Counted from the stretch's first letter, positions 1 to 12,905 are shown. The stretch is 64,000 nucleotides of DNA from Colletotrichum lupini (GCF_023278565.1 NC_064677.1:5332001-5396000), one strand, 5' to 3'. The notes: generated by a model from the letters alone, not told the origin. Made by a program: numbers and translations.

Positions 1-1975
1 CTCACGACGGCAGGTATAAGCTACCCCTCTCGGCGGTCTCGGGGGACGTCGGCAACCGGTGGAGATGGAACGAACTAGAGCACTTTCCCACGGCTTTGAG
101 GCTTTCAGAGAACGGGAAAGACGGCGCTGGGCTGGACCTGACCTGGACTGGGCTGTGCTTGCTTCCGCCAGACTGTAAACCGGCCCCATGCCACCCGCAG
201 TCAAACAACCAGACGAACATGGAAGTGGAAGGTTCAAATGGACCTTCTGTCATTAACCCCGCGCTTACTGACGCCTTCTCCCTTCTCACTTCTTTCTATT
301 CACTCCATATCACTGCCGCAGGCCGAGAATATCTAATCCTGTTAGTCGGTACTTGTTAGAATCGTCTGAATTCCACTTGAAAATAATTCCCTCTCTCTAA
401 AATTCCTATCCTTCAAGCCTCCTGAAGCGGGTATTCGTCTATCATCTCCAGCATATGCCTCCACTTAGACCTCGGGGCAATCAATGCCAATGTCTACGGC
501 TTCTTTGCCGGTTCCCTCCTAGCCATCCCAGAAACTCGGTCTTTTCCCTTCAGTGACAGGCCGGAGGCGTTGTACTGATGATGGCTTATGCACCGTACCT
601 GTCGTTCCCTCCCACCTTGGCCCAGCTTGTGCCGGCTTGAACCATATCGGAATCCTATTCCTGGCCATGGCCCCCCCAATACGCCGCTCAATATCCATTT
701 ATTCCTCCACTCTGCCCACGCCCCCAGAGTCCCAAATGGGGTGCTTTCCTGGCTAAGCTGACAGATGCCCCATCGTCGTCAGCCAATGCTGGGCGACGGC
801 ACGTTTGCGCCAGGAACACGACGCCTCGGGGAGCCACTTTCCCTCCGGTCTCTCCAGCTCGTTCAGGCCATGGCTGATGTCGTTGCTGTTTCCATCCAGT
901 CTCTTCTCCGTTCTCTTGCCCTGGTCGTTGTTTATTCTCAGCCCCTCCACGACGTAAGAGAGTCCCCATCGTCTTCATCTATCAACTAATCTAAGTATGT
1001 GAGAAAACACCGCGCCGGGCCAGTTTCCTCTTGAATTTGTTTTGTACCTACCTATCCTGATCTAGTATAAGGGGACCATCCACGCCCAACCCGACCTGCA
1101 TGCCATCCATCCTCATCTGCTCATTCCCTTCCTGTTGCCTCGACCCCTCACCCATCCCTCTGCATCTCAAAAGGGAAAACGATACATCTGACCTGCATCG
1201 TCCTGCCTTCCCTTGCCTGGACTCAACACCACAATACTGCACAGTAGAGAAGCCGTCCTGTACCCTGCTTCCGGCTGGGCTTCTGTTATCGTTCTAGTCC
1301 CTTACTCACGTGTCCTGCACCACCTCCCTCATCCAATCTGGAGCACAGGGTAGCAGTTCTCGACCCTTGAGGCCACTGCAGTCTACGGATACACAAAGAT
1401 ACATTCGCACGAGAGGCTCACAACTACGCTACCGCTGCGCCAAGCTCCAACCTTCCACACACCCACCCTCCATCACGCAAACTACGCACCAAGGGCACCC
1501 ACCTTTCGGGCAGAGGCATCCCAGTTCCCGCCGGCTCGGACTGGACTGCAGCCATCGCTGGGCTCTTTTATCCGTAGGCGGCGTCCACCTTGTCTCTCTC
1601 GCTTCGAGCGTGACCGACTTATTATTCCTCTCCCCTGACCTACTGGTCTTAGAACTTGGGTCTCGGAAACCGTCATACACATCCTACACGCTCGTTTCCC
1701 AACCTGCTCAAGATTCTGGCCATCTTCCTCTGCGCAAGTTAGAGTCGCACAGCAATACACCCTGGCCAGAGATCTTCGCTTGACCTGCCTGCTACGTTGA
1801 TCCTCGAGCTGCGCTCGCGCAGTTATTTTTGAAAGGCCCGGATCTCCCTCCGCAACCAGATGGTCAACATTTATCCTTCCACTCTCCGCACTTTACCTTC
1901 GACCGGTTACTCTTGAACTCTGGAAGTTTTGCCCACCGTTTCACGCTCTATTTCACCAAGAAAACTTGCGACAAA
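1..1975. other. Intergenic region and probable 5' leader of the 1976 gene
   Basis: I see no convincing gene here. Open frames on both strands are short, lack credible splice extension and show no recognisable domain. The stretch from roughly 1080 to 1975 is rich in C and T on the plus strand, as is common in filamentous fungal promoters and 5' leaders, so part of it probably belongs to the gene that starts at 1976. The left window edge could hide the end of a neighbouring gene in the first few hundred bases. Confidence 0.5.
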
Positions 1976-2964
1976 ATGGCCGCTGCCGTAGCTGAACACC
2001 CACGTTTCTTTCCTTCGCATCATGATGCGCTGAGCCACGATGATTTCGAAACAGCTTCGATCCGCTCTGCCGCGCCGTCTTATTGTAAGTTGACTCTTGT
2101 CACGAGCCAGCCTTATGTGGGACGTTGGGATGGCTTCTTTGCTTTCGCACGGGACGCCATGCCGGCGCCTGACATGCTCGAGCTTCACCGACAAAGACAT
2201 GTCGCAGTATACCTCGAAATGGAAGTGGTCGAGCTAACACCAAACAATAGTCTCAGACGCGCCCTCTTACCACTCGATCGCTCCGCATCCCGAGCCTATT
2301 CCTCCTTACTCCCCGCCTATCAACAACAACAATGTGAACCGCACGGCCGCTGGCTCCACTCAACACCCAACGTCCCTGCTTCCTGCCGTCCCGGCCCCGA
2401 GCCGTTCCGGGAACTCGACGCCCCAACCCCACCGAACCACCGGCCTGCCCCCGATTCCTCCGGCGCCGCCCAGCGCAGCCCCACGACTCGATCAGTTCCG
2501 CATTCCCACGTGGTCAACGGTGCACACAAATCCGACGCTGAACAACGTCGCCCGAAGACGCATGAACCAAGGTGCCGATCCCGTTGCCCACCTCCGTCGC
2601 TTTATGTCTGAGCGAATGGCCGAGGAGGAGGCGGCCCAGCGAGCTCGGGACTTCCGACCGCTCGAGGACCCTTACTTGGTCGGCGAGGAGGCCGCTGCAA
2701 GTGCTCGCAGGGAGAGACTTGCACGCGAGTCTGGTGAGGATATTCTCTGGGACGAGGATCGCCGTTGGAACCGCTTTCTCGGTAAGTCTTGGTCTTTTCT
2801 CACTATCTGTTTCTTTCAGAGTGTAAACATGGCTCGCTAACATTCCGGCAGCGCAAATGCAAACTTGGGAGGACCGCGATCGCAGTAGTTGGAGAAATCT
2901 GCGCCAGCCTCCGCCAGCACAGCGCAAGAAGCTGACCCGCCGCCTTGCAGGGCGTCTTTGGTAG
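1976..2964 (+). CDS. Conserved hypothetical protein, 250 aa, proline-rich
   Basis: Three exons join in frame: 1976-2084, 2251-2781 and 2852-2964, giving 250 residues. Introns run 2085-2250 (GTAAGT...ATAG) and 2782-2851 (GTAAGT...GCAG). The start ATG lies in a good context (aaaATGGCC). The N-terminus carries two related short motifs (AAPSY and DAPSY) that become adjacent only after splicing, which supports the first splice. A Pro/Ser-rich low-complexity middle follows (about residues 55-115). The C-terminal 130 residues are charged and probably helical (RRRMNQG, RFMSERMAEEEAAQRARDF) and end in a basic tail. There is no signal peptide or membrane segment. The overall look is that of a conserved filamentous-fungal protein of unknown role; I cannot assign a function. 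Confidence 0.8.
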
Positions 2965-3060
2965 ACCGCTTGACGCGACCACGATTTTGATGCGCATATG
3001 ACACGACTGAAAAACCAAGGGTTTGTCATGTATCTGGAAAAAGGAGTCTGTCGTTTTTTG

Positions 3061-3078
3061 CTCTCTCTCTCTCTCTCT
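3061..3078. repeat. (CT)9 microsatellite
   Basis: Nine uninterrupted CT dinucleotides lie about 100 bp after the stop codon of the 1976-2964 gene, probably inside its 3' UTR or just beyond it. Confidence 0.9.
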
Positions 3079-4566
3079 TATCATTCATCCATCGGCGTCT
3101 CTGCATAGAGCATAGGGAAGCCGATGATTCCTCCTAGAAAGGAGATGATTTCCACTCAGGCATTTTCTGTTTTGGTTTTGGGTACAGGCCAAGGCATTTG
3201 AGCCTTGTTTTCTTTCTTTCACGACATTCGTCTTGCCTAAGGTTTTGATCCGGGCATCGTAGGGTAGATTTTCAACAATTTTCGGCATCGAACTCAGATT
3301 TCAGATGCATTCGAGGAAGGATTCGGGAAGGCCAAAGACATGCTGCCTACCTTAGCTTTATTGATTTCCTACATATGGACAGTAGGAACATTTAGGCCTA
3401 GATTCCTGACATTCAGGATACACGGAACCAAATTGAAGAAGACATTTCATCTACGTCTGGAACCGTGCTACAGATGACTTGGTACTCCTTTGTGATGGTT
3501 TGTCTCTTGACTTTGATTGCCAGGTGAAAACAGTCATCCGGTCTCGCTTCCCTCGTGGTGATTCTCACACGAGCCTAGTTTTATTTCCATAAGACAAATG
3601 AAGCGCTCGTGTTTGGAGGATACACTATCTAAGAGTTGGTAAAAAGCCGTTCTTGCGAGAAGACGGTTGAATTTTGTGCCCCGCGCCATGGTGAGTGTTT
3701 TAAGTACGAAAGATATACATGTGGCTTAACACAATGTCTCTTGAGCCGGCTTGCTTCTATTCCCCGCGGTCAAATCTCCTGGAACCAGCTCTCAATCCCA
3801 CGCTGTATTCTGATTGTCCGGCAAGGGGCAACTGGATCTCTGATTTACTCACAGCCCGAGTTGAGAACTTTGCCACTTCGTCGGGACAGTGAAGCCGTCC
3901 AAGTTAGCAAGGTGGCACTAGTTGGTTCTAGACAGGAGGGGAGGAAAGTTGTGAGATGTTGATACCCAAGTCTTTCCAAGAACGCATAAATGCTGTCTAG
4001 GTACCATCACTCCAATCGCGGTTCTTGGTGTGAACAACAGAAGGAAACCCTCCCAAACCTGTCAGCTTTACAAGACCTCGGCGCTTTTGCAAGTCTGACG
4101 AGCGGAACATGAGTAAGCGCCTCCTGATCGTCGACGAGGTCTACGAGGATATATCGAAGCCTACAACGCGACAGCGGTCATTCACTCGGCGGTAACGTAT
4201 AAAAAAGATGGTTCAAGGTCGTCAATGTGCTCGAACACGCGGGTCAAAATCCGTTCTTCTCAAGAGTATCTTGAGCACTAAGCGAGATCCCGACAAGAGC
4301 TACGATTCATCGACATGCGTGTTGGACACACATCGACGCTTTCCTACCGAATAATCAAGACCACGCGGAATACACCCGGTCCATTCGTCCAGGCCCTCCC
4401 ATACCCCCTGAGAGCACGACCGCGTGTTACGTACCTCGCGTATATTCAACCCATCCCCTCCACCAGAATACACAACAAGAGACCCTCAAACCCTCCATAT
4501 ACCCCCTGGAATCCATTCCCGTCACCAAACAGCAGGCGCCCCCCTCGGGGGGTCAGGTCAAAACTG

Positions 4567-4643
4567 GCTGGGTGGTGGAGTGGTTCGAGTCCACGGACAG
4601 CCTAATCGGTGAAGGCTTAGAGGTCCCGTGTTCGAGTCCCAGC
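4567..4643 (+). other. tRNA-like or pseudo-tRNA sequence
   Basis: A 77-nt stretch can be drawn as a degenerate cloverleaf. Terminal GCTGGG pairs with CCCAGC. An inner stem GTGGA pairs with TCCAC, and AGCCT pairs with AGGCT around a 9-nt loop. The 3' part contains the B-box-like TTCGAGTCC. The T stem next to the acceptor has only about 3 of 5 pairs, and a second TTCGAGTCC sits where the D arm should be. I therefore do not call a functional tRNA or an anticodon. It may be a decayed tRNA or a tRNA-derived repeat. Confidence 0.3.
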
Positions 4644-4678
4644 ATGTGTACCTAGAGATGTAGCCCCCGTTCGCCACC

Positions 4679-4696
4679 GGGGGGGGGGGGGGGGGG
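4679..4696. repeat. G18 homopolymer
   Basis: Eighteen consecutive G bases follow the tRNA-like sequence by about 35 bp. The length may be an assembly estimate, because long G runs are hard to sequence. A G-quadruplex could form on the plus strand. Confidence 0.85.
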
Positions 4697-5651
4697 TACT
4701 CTTTTGCTATTATGGTCAATCAAGTCTTCTTCTTTGGTATTGGCTCTTGGTGTTTACGATAGTCAGAGAAGTAAACTGCGATCTGTGTCCTCTGGCTAGA
4801 CGAGAAAGTCGCGGGCGATGACACTGGTAACGGGCTTTACTTGTTGACACTCACTATTGTTGTTGTCGCAAATTTTGGGCCTTCGCTGGGAAGGTCCGTC
4901 AAGGCACGAAGGGATAACCAAAGCAAGACCTTTCGCTAGAGATGATGCTTTAAAAGTCTCTCGGTCACTATTGCACAACATTCCCATTTGCACGCCGAGC
5001 CCACTGTCGAGCTCACGATCATAGCCGGGGGAATAAGCTGAGAGTCGGTATGATATCAAGCTGAGGCTGCGATACGAAGTCGATTATGCTAGACCTCGAG
5101 AGCTTTGTGTTGCACAGAGTTTCTCTGCCTGGGAAGTAGTGTAGACAGTTGCCGACGTTGATACCATACTGCACATGGCTTTCCCACGGGAACTTTGGGG
5201 TGACGGAACAATAGGGATTCATGCCTCCTCCTCATCATAATGCCGAGCTACGTCGCTGCTCGGTCTATACCAGACAGCCGAGTTCCATGCACTTACTCGC
5301 GGCTCCACCACAGATTGGTCTGGCACATGTACCACTCATCACAGATGACGAAATCAAGTTGCGTTCGAAAAAATTCAAAGATACTGAAACCGGATGCCTA
5401 TCATACCTTCCACAGCTCCCGAGACCATCTTCTAGCCCGTCATACATAAAATCTACACGAGGGTCCTGTTGTAACGCCGTGCCATATGCTGGTTTGGTCC
5501 AGAAACCACCCATACACCTTCTCTTTTGATGCTTCTTCAACCTGACGTCCGGCGGTTTCCTGGCTTAATGTACAGTTTGTTTCGTTGAAGGGTGGTGTTA
5601 AGTTGTAGTAAATTATCGCCGTTTGGTTTATTCGGGGAATTCGGGAGCTTC

Positions 5652-6508
5652 TTAGCCCTTGGACTTGGTGTTCAGGATAAGAGCGACAATGAGTCTACGC
5701 TGGTCAGCATCTATTCACCTGGCATCATCTATAACCATGTGACATACCCGTAAAGACCCAAGACTTCGCCGAAAATAAGAATCAGGACCATGCCGACGAA
5801 GATGCGTGATTGCTCCATGTACGAGCGCACGCCCTTGTCGCCGACGATACCAATCGTGTAACCAGCCGCAAGGCCAGTGAAGCCAACGGAGAGACCGCAG
5901 GCAAGGTGCATGAAGCCGCTATTCTCGAGTCAGCATACAGGATTTTGTTGTAATCATATGTCTTGTTGCGACTAACTTGAACAAACTGTAGTTGCTTCCA
6001 GCACCGGGAGGGACCAAATCTTGGGCGATGAGGACCGAGATAACCAAAGAGTAAACAGCAATGATACCGGACATGACGACGGGAATCAGACACTGCTGCA
6101 GTGTTAGCAGACGCTTTTCTACCGGGGTGTAATATTCTATTGGCATGCCTTCATAATGAGGTCGGGTCTGAAAGTTCCGACACCAGCAATACCGATTCCT
6201 GACTTGGCGGTACCATATGCGGCGCCGATGCCTGTCGAGGAGAGTCTGTTTAGTACATTGTCCATTTATCGTCGCGTCGGGTAAAAGCACAGCTATGCTT
6301 GCAGAGTGAACGTACATCCGAAAATCATGGCAGCCGCAATGCCGGCCTAGATTGAAGACATGTCAGCACAGGCTCGAAGGTAAATGCCGTAGCTGTCCGT
6401 AGCTTGCTGGAGTAACAGCTACTTGAGCAAGCAAAACGTCGGGGGGCGAGAGCTTACCATTCCGATGAACGGCGCGAACTTGGGGGCGAGGACAGAGTCT
6501 TCAGCCAT
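5652..6508 (-). CDS. vma-11: V-type H+-ATPase subunit c' (proteolipid), 164 aa
   Basis: This is a proteolipid of the V0 rotor ring, which carries protons across vacuolar and endosomal membranes. Six exons on the minus strand: 6508-6458, 6346-6316, 6231-6149, 6092-5977, 5918-5748, 5694-5652, total 164 aa. The N-terminus [17 protein letters not shown] and the segments [33 protein letters not shown] and [10 protein letters not shown] match the c' (Vma11) type rather than c (Vma3). Four hydrophobic helices are visible. The conserved glutamate of helix 4, the proton carrier, is in [10 protein letters not shown]. Intron 3 (6148-6093) starts with GC rather than GT; no GT donor nearby keeps the conserved K-C-L-I-P junction. 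The gene is divergent from the Rom2-like gene and shares a 2.6 kb upstream region with it. Confidence 0.95.
6093..6148 (-). other. GC-AG intron 3 of vma-11
   Basis: On the minus strand the exon ends ATGAAG and the intron begins GCATGC and ends CAGCAG before TGTCTGATT. This boundary gives the family-typical LIMK-CLIPVVM junction and keeps frame through 164 codons. The acceptor could instead be one CAG earlier, adding a single glutamine. Confidence 0.8.
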
Positions 6509-7768
6509 GGTGGGCAAAACGGTGGTCGGACTCGATGCGGGGGATGCGTGTTGATGGCCGACGGAGGGGGGAGGGATATGCGTGTCGAGGATCCCGCGAT
6601 GTTGGCTTCCTGGATCCAGGACCTTGGAGCTTGGTGACGGTGACGAGGCCCAATCAGGACTGCACTGTGGACAGGCTGAGAAACCCGTGACTCGGCGCCA
6701 TACCGGCCCGACACACCAGCCCCAGTTCAACGGTATCGTGGCTGGTGTTGCATCTGAAGACTGAAAGTGTGGCTGGGCGGGGCTGGCAGGAATGGAGACG
6801 GTGCTCGAGTGCGGCGCAGCGGCTGCAGCAGCGTTCTCCAGGTGGCCCGTGTCTGACGGGGGTCTGGAATCTCTGGTTTCCTCTTATCGATGCATACCTT
6901 AGCCTTATCGCGGCGCATCATCCGAGCAGCGGGTGGAATCCCTGGGCTTTTTGGCCAACTTTCACTTCCACCCCCTTCGACTGCAGGTCACAGCTCTATC
7001 TCATGTTTTTTTTGGCGCATTTTGCGTTCTTCACTCACAGCCAAATGGGAGGGGCGGGACGTGCCTTGGCGTGATGAATACAATCAACCTTTTGTCGCGT
7101 CTCTTTAGCACTCGCGGGGAAGTGACTCTTCCGGTTGGATAAAGAGGGTAGGAGAGCTTCGAGGGACGTTGTTGATTCGAAGCCACCCCGAATGCCGACC
7201 GCAAAAAAGTCAAGCTGACCTCGAAACATGGGCGCATTGCAAACAAGAGACAGGCCGGGGGGCCTCGTTGTTGGCGTGCGGTTCTTGCATGAGGAAGCTC
7301 CATTTCTTCCGGCAGTCACGCTGCCCACCTCACGCGGCGTTAAGACGGTCTCCAGTCTAGCCCCCCTGTTTCTAGCAAAGGTTCTTGAATAATGAAGAGT
7401 GCGCTATCACAAGTCAGACATTGTTATTCTTAGATTTTGACATCGCCAGACCGCATGTTAGAGGAATGCCCAGGCCAGGCGAATCGACGCCTTTTAATAT
7501 TAGATGCAGAGAAGCAGGGCGCTGCGTCTAATTCACGGGCGGAAGGGAGACGGTGGATCGGGCCAAGTCTCTCCCAAGTCCCAAGTCCACCTGTGCTGGC
7601 GTCTCGGTGGATCGTCCAGATTGCACGTTTTGGCGGTCGGCCGTCCTTTTTGACATTGACTGGTTTGATTGATCTACTGTCCTAGCACATTCGCGAGTTG
7701 TTGGCGTGCACCAGGCACGCCTCTTGCTCTCTCTGCGTGTATGTATTCCATACCGGATGGATCTGGGT

Positions 7769-7806
<38 letters not shown>

Positions 7807-9156
7807 CAACAACAGCGAATGGAAAGGGATGGGCGCAAGTCGATCGCACAGCAGTTGTTGCCTTTGTAAGCGTGACCTTTTGTGGCACTTTCCTGGCCAA
7901 GCAAAAGAAGGGAAAAGAGAGAAACCCGCAGGCAGGATGCATCACTGTCCAACAGGCATACGCCGTCAGGTAGCATGACCGAAGGCAAGCAAGTAAGGTA
8001 GGCAGGCAGAGAGTCAGGCCAGTAGAACCTGGAATTACCTACCTACTCCGTACCTAAGGCAAGATAGATGAAGAAAGTGAAAAAGGTACCTTACATGTGC
8101 ACCTCCCGCAGGAGAAAACGGCGCATCCAAAAAAGTACTCGTCCCGACCCTGACTAAGGTAAGGCGCCCTCCACCGACGAATACTTACTGGAGAGTACGT
8201 ACATAGTGAATGCTCTGGACACCAACAAGAGGTGGTTGGTCCCCTCCCAGCGGTATCCCGTCCATCTTCCATGCACCACCGTACCTATCCAGACGGTAGA
8301 CCTTGGGCTGTCTGCCAGTTTTGGTGCCGTCCTATCAAACTATCCCCAGCTTTCGACGCCTGTCCCAACCAACCTGGAAGCAACCCCAGTCTCCAGTTCC
8401 CGACCCAGTTCTAGCCCAATGCCGATGACTTAGCACCAACGACGACCAGTGACCCAGCAGCACCCTCTTCCACCACTACCACCACCTCCTCCACCACGAA
8501 CCACCACGGCCACCACCATCCTTCGACTTTTTGCCCGCAACATTTCCTAGCCGCCAGCAACAAGTTACTCAGCATTGCTATCGCCTGCCCGCAAGCACAA
8601 CTGCGCTGCCTTACCTTACCCGACGCTCCTTTTCGCATCATCTCGACATAAACAAAAGTTGCCAGATCTGCCGTGGCTCGGTTTCTTTTTCGTCGCCTTC
8701 CCTGTTTCCTTTCTTCTTCACCCCCCCTTCGACAATCGCCCGGGTCAGGGCCGTGTGTCAAGTCATAGGCCCATAACGTCACCCGGCCCATCCTGGAAAG
8801 GGGACGCAGAACACCTAGAACGAAGGGGAAACGAATAGCAACCACCAAAAAAATCCTCCCCCACGCTGGCCACCGCCTCTCCGCCAAACTGACGACCGCA
8901 GCGTCGACATCTGCCTCTGTCTTCGCCAATTGTGCCCTTTGAGCGGTTTGCGTGGTCCTGTGTCTCTTCGCCATAGTCGGCGGCCGTTGAGGCCTCACGT
9001 TGTTAGTACCACTCACTACACCTCTCTTTCCATCCTCTTGTACCACATTTTTCTCCACCTTGGCACACTCGCCATCTCTCCCCTTAAACCCAACCAACGA
9101 CCAAAAGCTGATAAGGGCATTGTCGCCGACTTCCAGTTTCCTCCATCGAACCCATC
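6509..9156. promoter_or_regulatory. Shared upstream region of vma-11 and the Rom2-like gene
   Basis: This 2.6 kb divergent intergenic region has no supported gene. It contains an (AGC)12 trinucleotide repeat at 7769-7804. From about 8300 to 9156 the plus strand becomes strongly C/T-rich, the usual look of a long 5' leader before a fungal signalling gene; the RhoGEF start codon follows directly. I saw no clear TATA box that would fix a transcription start. Confidence 0.5.
7769..7804. repeat. (AGC)12 trinucleotide repeat
   Basis: Twelve perfect AGC units lie in the intergenic region between vma-11 and the RhoGEF gene. They give poly-Ala or poly-Ser open frames in several registers, which are artefacts. 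Confidence 0.9.
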
Positions 9157-12100
9157 ATGTCCGACTACCGCGGCGACCCGAGGGGTCACTCGTCCAACTA
9201 CCAGCGCGAAGCCGCCTACTCTAACATTTTCGGCGCCAATCCCCCGCCGGGACGTTCGCAGACAATGACCTCTTCTTCGATGCCTCCCCAGATGATGCCA
9301 CAACAGCAGGGAGGAAGGACGCAGACAATGTCATCTTCCATGTCGTCTATGCAGCGACAACCGCCCCCGAGGGTGCCTCCAGGCCAGTACATGGACCGCG
9401 ACCCGGGCTCTCCGAGAGGTGCTCCTATGCAGCCAAATGGCTACCCGGCTCAACAACGCTCAGCGTCCGGCGGCTATCAAGTGCCCAACCCGCAAGCACA
9501 ATACATGCAGCAACAACAGGCTCGCCGCCCTTACGGAGGACCTGCCGGGCCCATCCCCCAGCGTGATGGAAGGGGGCCGCCGCCGTCCCAAGGGCAGTAC
9601 GGCCCACCAAGAACAGCAGCACAGCGATTTTACCAAGGAGCAGGAGGCGCGGCGCCAGCTATGAATAACGATTCATACCGCTCGCAGTCTCTTGCTTCCG
9701 CCCCGAGACCGAACATGTACCAGCCTTCCTCAAATGGATACGGCTCACAACCGAATCACCAGGCCCCGGCCAATGCTTTCCGCCATGCTCCGTACAATCC
9801 GAGCTCGTCTCGCACAACAGCACAAGGAAGGGTCGTTCCAGAACGCCAAGACGATCGAGCCATGTCAATGACTGGCTATCACCCGCAGGACCGCGATATG
9901 CACCAGTACCAGAATTCCCACCAGACTATGAGTGGCCGGGTCATTCCGAATAGAAGGGCGCCCGTGGAATTGCCGGCCACCAATGGAAGTTTCGGAGGAG
10001 GCTATACACCAGCGCCAGGGTCTCAGACCAGAACGATGAGCATGGCTTCTTCAATAGCCGGTGACCCGAACAACCAGAGGACGATGTCGATGGCGTCTAC
10101 GGTGGCACCAACGATCACGCCTTCAGAGAGCGACGCGACCCTGACGCATAGACCTTCTATGAGCAAGTCTATTGACGGTGAACGACCTCCAACTGGCAAA
10201 ATTCGACCCCCCCTGGTTTATCCCGCATTGCTATCGCGAGTGGCCGACTGCTTCCGGCAAAAGATCATCACTGGCGACCGGACGAAGAACGAGCTCACGT
10301 ATAAGAACGCCTTCAGTGGTGCCGAAGCTGTGGATGTCTTGTCGTACATTATTAGGACGACAGACAGGAATTTGGCGCTGCTGTTGGGACGAGCTCTGGA
10401 TGCCCAAAAGTTCTTCCACGACGTCACCTACGAACATCGCTTGCGAGACTCCACGTCAGAAATGTACCAATTCCGAGAAACTCTGATGGAAGAAACGGAA
10501 GAGAGACCTGCGGTCGACGGTGTCTTTGTGCTCCTTTCCGAGTGTTACTCGCCGACTTGTACAAGAGATCAGCTCTGTTACTCCATTGCGTGCCCTCGCA
10601 GACTGGAGCAGGTATCTCGGCTGAACTTGAAGATCCAGCCTGGCCTGAAGAAGGAGTCTGAGAACGTCTCTAATGAAGATGATGTCGACCAAACCGATGA
10701 ACAGAAGCTCTGGATCAACTCCGTTCCGAAGGAAGTGGCCGACAGCATCGGCGACAGGGAGAAGAAGAGGCAGGAAGTCATTTCAGAAATCTGCTACACC
10801 GAGAGAGATTTTGTGAAGGACTTGGAATATCTGCGCGACTTCTGGATTTTGCCTCTGCGCTCCAAGGCTTCTCCGATTCCTGCTAACAAGAGGGAGAAGG
10901 TTGTTAAGGCCATTTTCAGCAATATTGTCGATCACCCAAGTTTGCATGCTGTGAGCGCAAAATTCGCCAAGATGTTGACAGAGCGGCAACAGAAGAACCC
11001 GGTTGTTGGTGCTATTGGCGACATTTTCCTCGAGTGTGTACCTCAGTTCGAGCCATTTATTTGGTATGGTTCCAAGCAATTGGAGGCCAAGTTCGAATTT
11101 GAGAATGAACGATCCGCCAACCCCTACTTTGCCAAGTTTGTTGATGAGATTGAACGGCGAAAAGAGTCACGCAAGCTGGAACTCAATGGTTACCTCACCA
11201 AGCCGACGACTCGTTTGGCTCGTTACCCACTTTTGCTGGAAAACGTGCTCAAGTACACAGAGGACGGTAGCTCTGACAAGGAAGACATCCCCAAGGTGCT
11301 CAAGTTGATTCGCGACCTCTTGACGAGAGTCAACGCCGAGTCAGGAAAGGCCGAGAACAGATTCAACCTGAGGCGACTCCATGAGCAACTGCGCTTCCGG
11401 CCAAACGAGAGGGTGGATCTACGATTGACGGAGGAAGGCAGAGAGTTGGTATTCAAGAGTCAGTTGAAGAAGACACCGCAAGACGCGTCTGAGATCACTG
11501 CTTTCTTGTTCGACCACGCAGTCCTTCTGGTGAGAATCAAGCAGGCTGGCAAGGGCGAAGAAATCAAGGCATACAGGCGGCCGATCCCCTTGGAGCTGCT
11601 CGCTATCCGTGAAATGGAAGAGGTCATCCCAGGTTCCGGTGCCATGAAGCGATCTTCATCAAGCTTGCTTCCCGCCCTTCGAGCCAACACAAACGACAGT
11701 AAGAAGAGCGAAGGCTGGCCGATCACATTCAGGCACTTGGGCAAAGCCGGGTACGAACTGACGCTCTACGCGTCTAACCAGGCTGCACGTAAGAAGTGGC
11801 TCGAGTTTATTGATAGCGCCCAGCAACGTTTGAGAGCCCGCGCCGACTTCTTCAACACAAGTGTAATCTCCACAGGCTTCTTTGTGGGCACAAACCAAGT
11901 CAACTGCGTTACGCCGTACGATGGTGGCCGCAAGTTGCTGTACGGCACGGACAATGGCATCTACCTTTCTGATCGCAAGAGCAGAGATGCGATGCCCAAG
12001 CGTGTCATTGAGACAACGAGCGTCACCCAGCTTGATGTTCTCGAGGAATATGGCCTCCTTCTGGTTCTGTCTAATAAGGCGCTTTATTCGTACCCGCTTG

Positions 12101-12905
12101 GGGCATTGGATCCAAACGAACCTGCTCTCTCGAAGCGACCCAAGAAAATCCAGAGTCACTGCAACTTTTTCAAGACAGGCATCTGCCTCGGCAGACATCT
12201 TGTGTGCTGCGTTAAGTCCTCAGCTCTCTCGACTACAATAAAGGTGTATGAACCCAACGATGCTATGTCGAAGGGCAAGAAGCAAAAGGGCTTCGGCAAG
12301 ATGTTTGCTGGACAAGACGAGCTCAAGCCGTTCAAGGAGTTCTACATCCCCACGGAATCATCGTCGGTACACTTCCTCAAGTCCAAGTTGTGTGTGGCAT
12401 GTGCCCGTGGATTTGAGGTGGTTTCACTTGAGACTCTTGAGACGCAATCATTGCTCGACCAGGCAGACACGAGTCTCGACTTCGTTGCAAGAAAGGAGAA
12501 TGTCAAGCCGATTCATATTGAGCGCCTCAACGGCGAGTTCCTCCTCAACTACTCCGAATTCTCGTTCTTCGTCAATCGTAATGGATGGCGCGCGAGACCT
12601 GAATGGCGGATCGACTGGGAGGGTACACCGGGAAGCTTCGCTCTTAGCTACCCGTGGATTCTGGCGTTCGAGCAGAACTTTATCGAGCTCAGGAACATTG
12701 AGAATGGTGCTGTGCATATTGTGCCGCACAAGAACATTCGGATGCTGCACAGCAGCACGCATGAGGTAATGCTTCCTGTCTCCCGCTTATCACGCACCTC
12801 ACTGACAAATTACAGATTATCTTTGCGTATGAAGACGAGAAGGGAGAGGACGTTGTCGAAGCCATCGATTTTTGGAAGAGCAACAGGAGATCCGAAATCC
12901 CTTGA
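9157..12905 (+). CDS. rom2: Rho1 guanine nucleotide exchange factor, Rom2-like (DEP-DH-PH-CNH), 1232 aa
   Basis: The product activates the GTPase Rho1, which controls beta-1,3-glucan synthesis and the cell-wall integrity MAP kinase pathway at the growing tip. Two exons: 9157-12765 and 12816-12905, separated by a 50-bp intron (GTAATG...ACAG); total 1232 aa. Residues 1 to about 345 are a Q/P/S-rich disordered region with repeated 'RTQTMS/RTMSMAS' phosphosite-like motifs. A DEP domain spans about 353-445. The DH (RhoGEF) domain spans about 538-735, starting KRQEVISEICYTERDFVKDL. A PH domain lies at about 755-895. A CNH (citron homology) beta-propeller fills about 900-1200. The last 29 residues come from exon 2 (IIFAYEDEKG...). 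Without the intron the frame reads through to 13530, adding a basic non-homologous tail, which I treat as false. The order and length match fungal Rom2 proteins. Confidence 0.95.

Larger units (their letters stand above)
2965..5651. other. Intergenic region, no gene recognised
   Basis: About 2.7 kb lies between the hypothetical gene and the 3' end of vma-11. It starts with the probable 3' UTR of the upstream gene, including a (CT)9 microsatellite at 3061-3078. The rest has short open frames on both strands with no domain or splice continuity. It holds a tRNA-like fold (4567-4643) and an 18-base G run, which are listed separately. Confidence 0.5.

Noticed and set aside
1310..1783. 157-aa plus-strand frame
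   Set aside because: It lacks an ATG in good context, any domain or splice continuity; it lies in a CT-rich probable leader.
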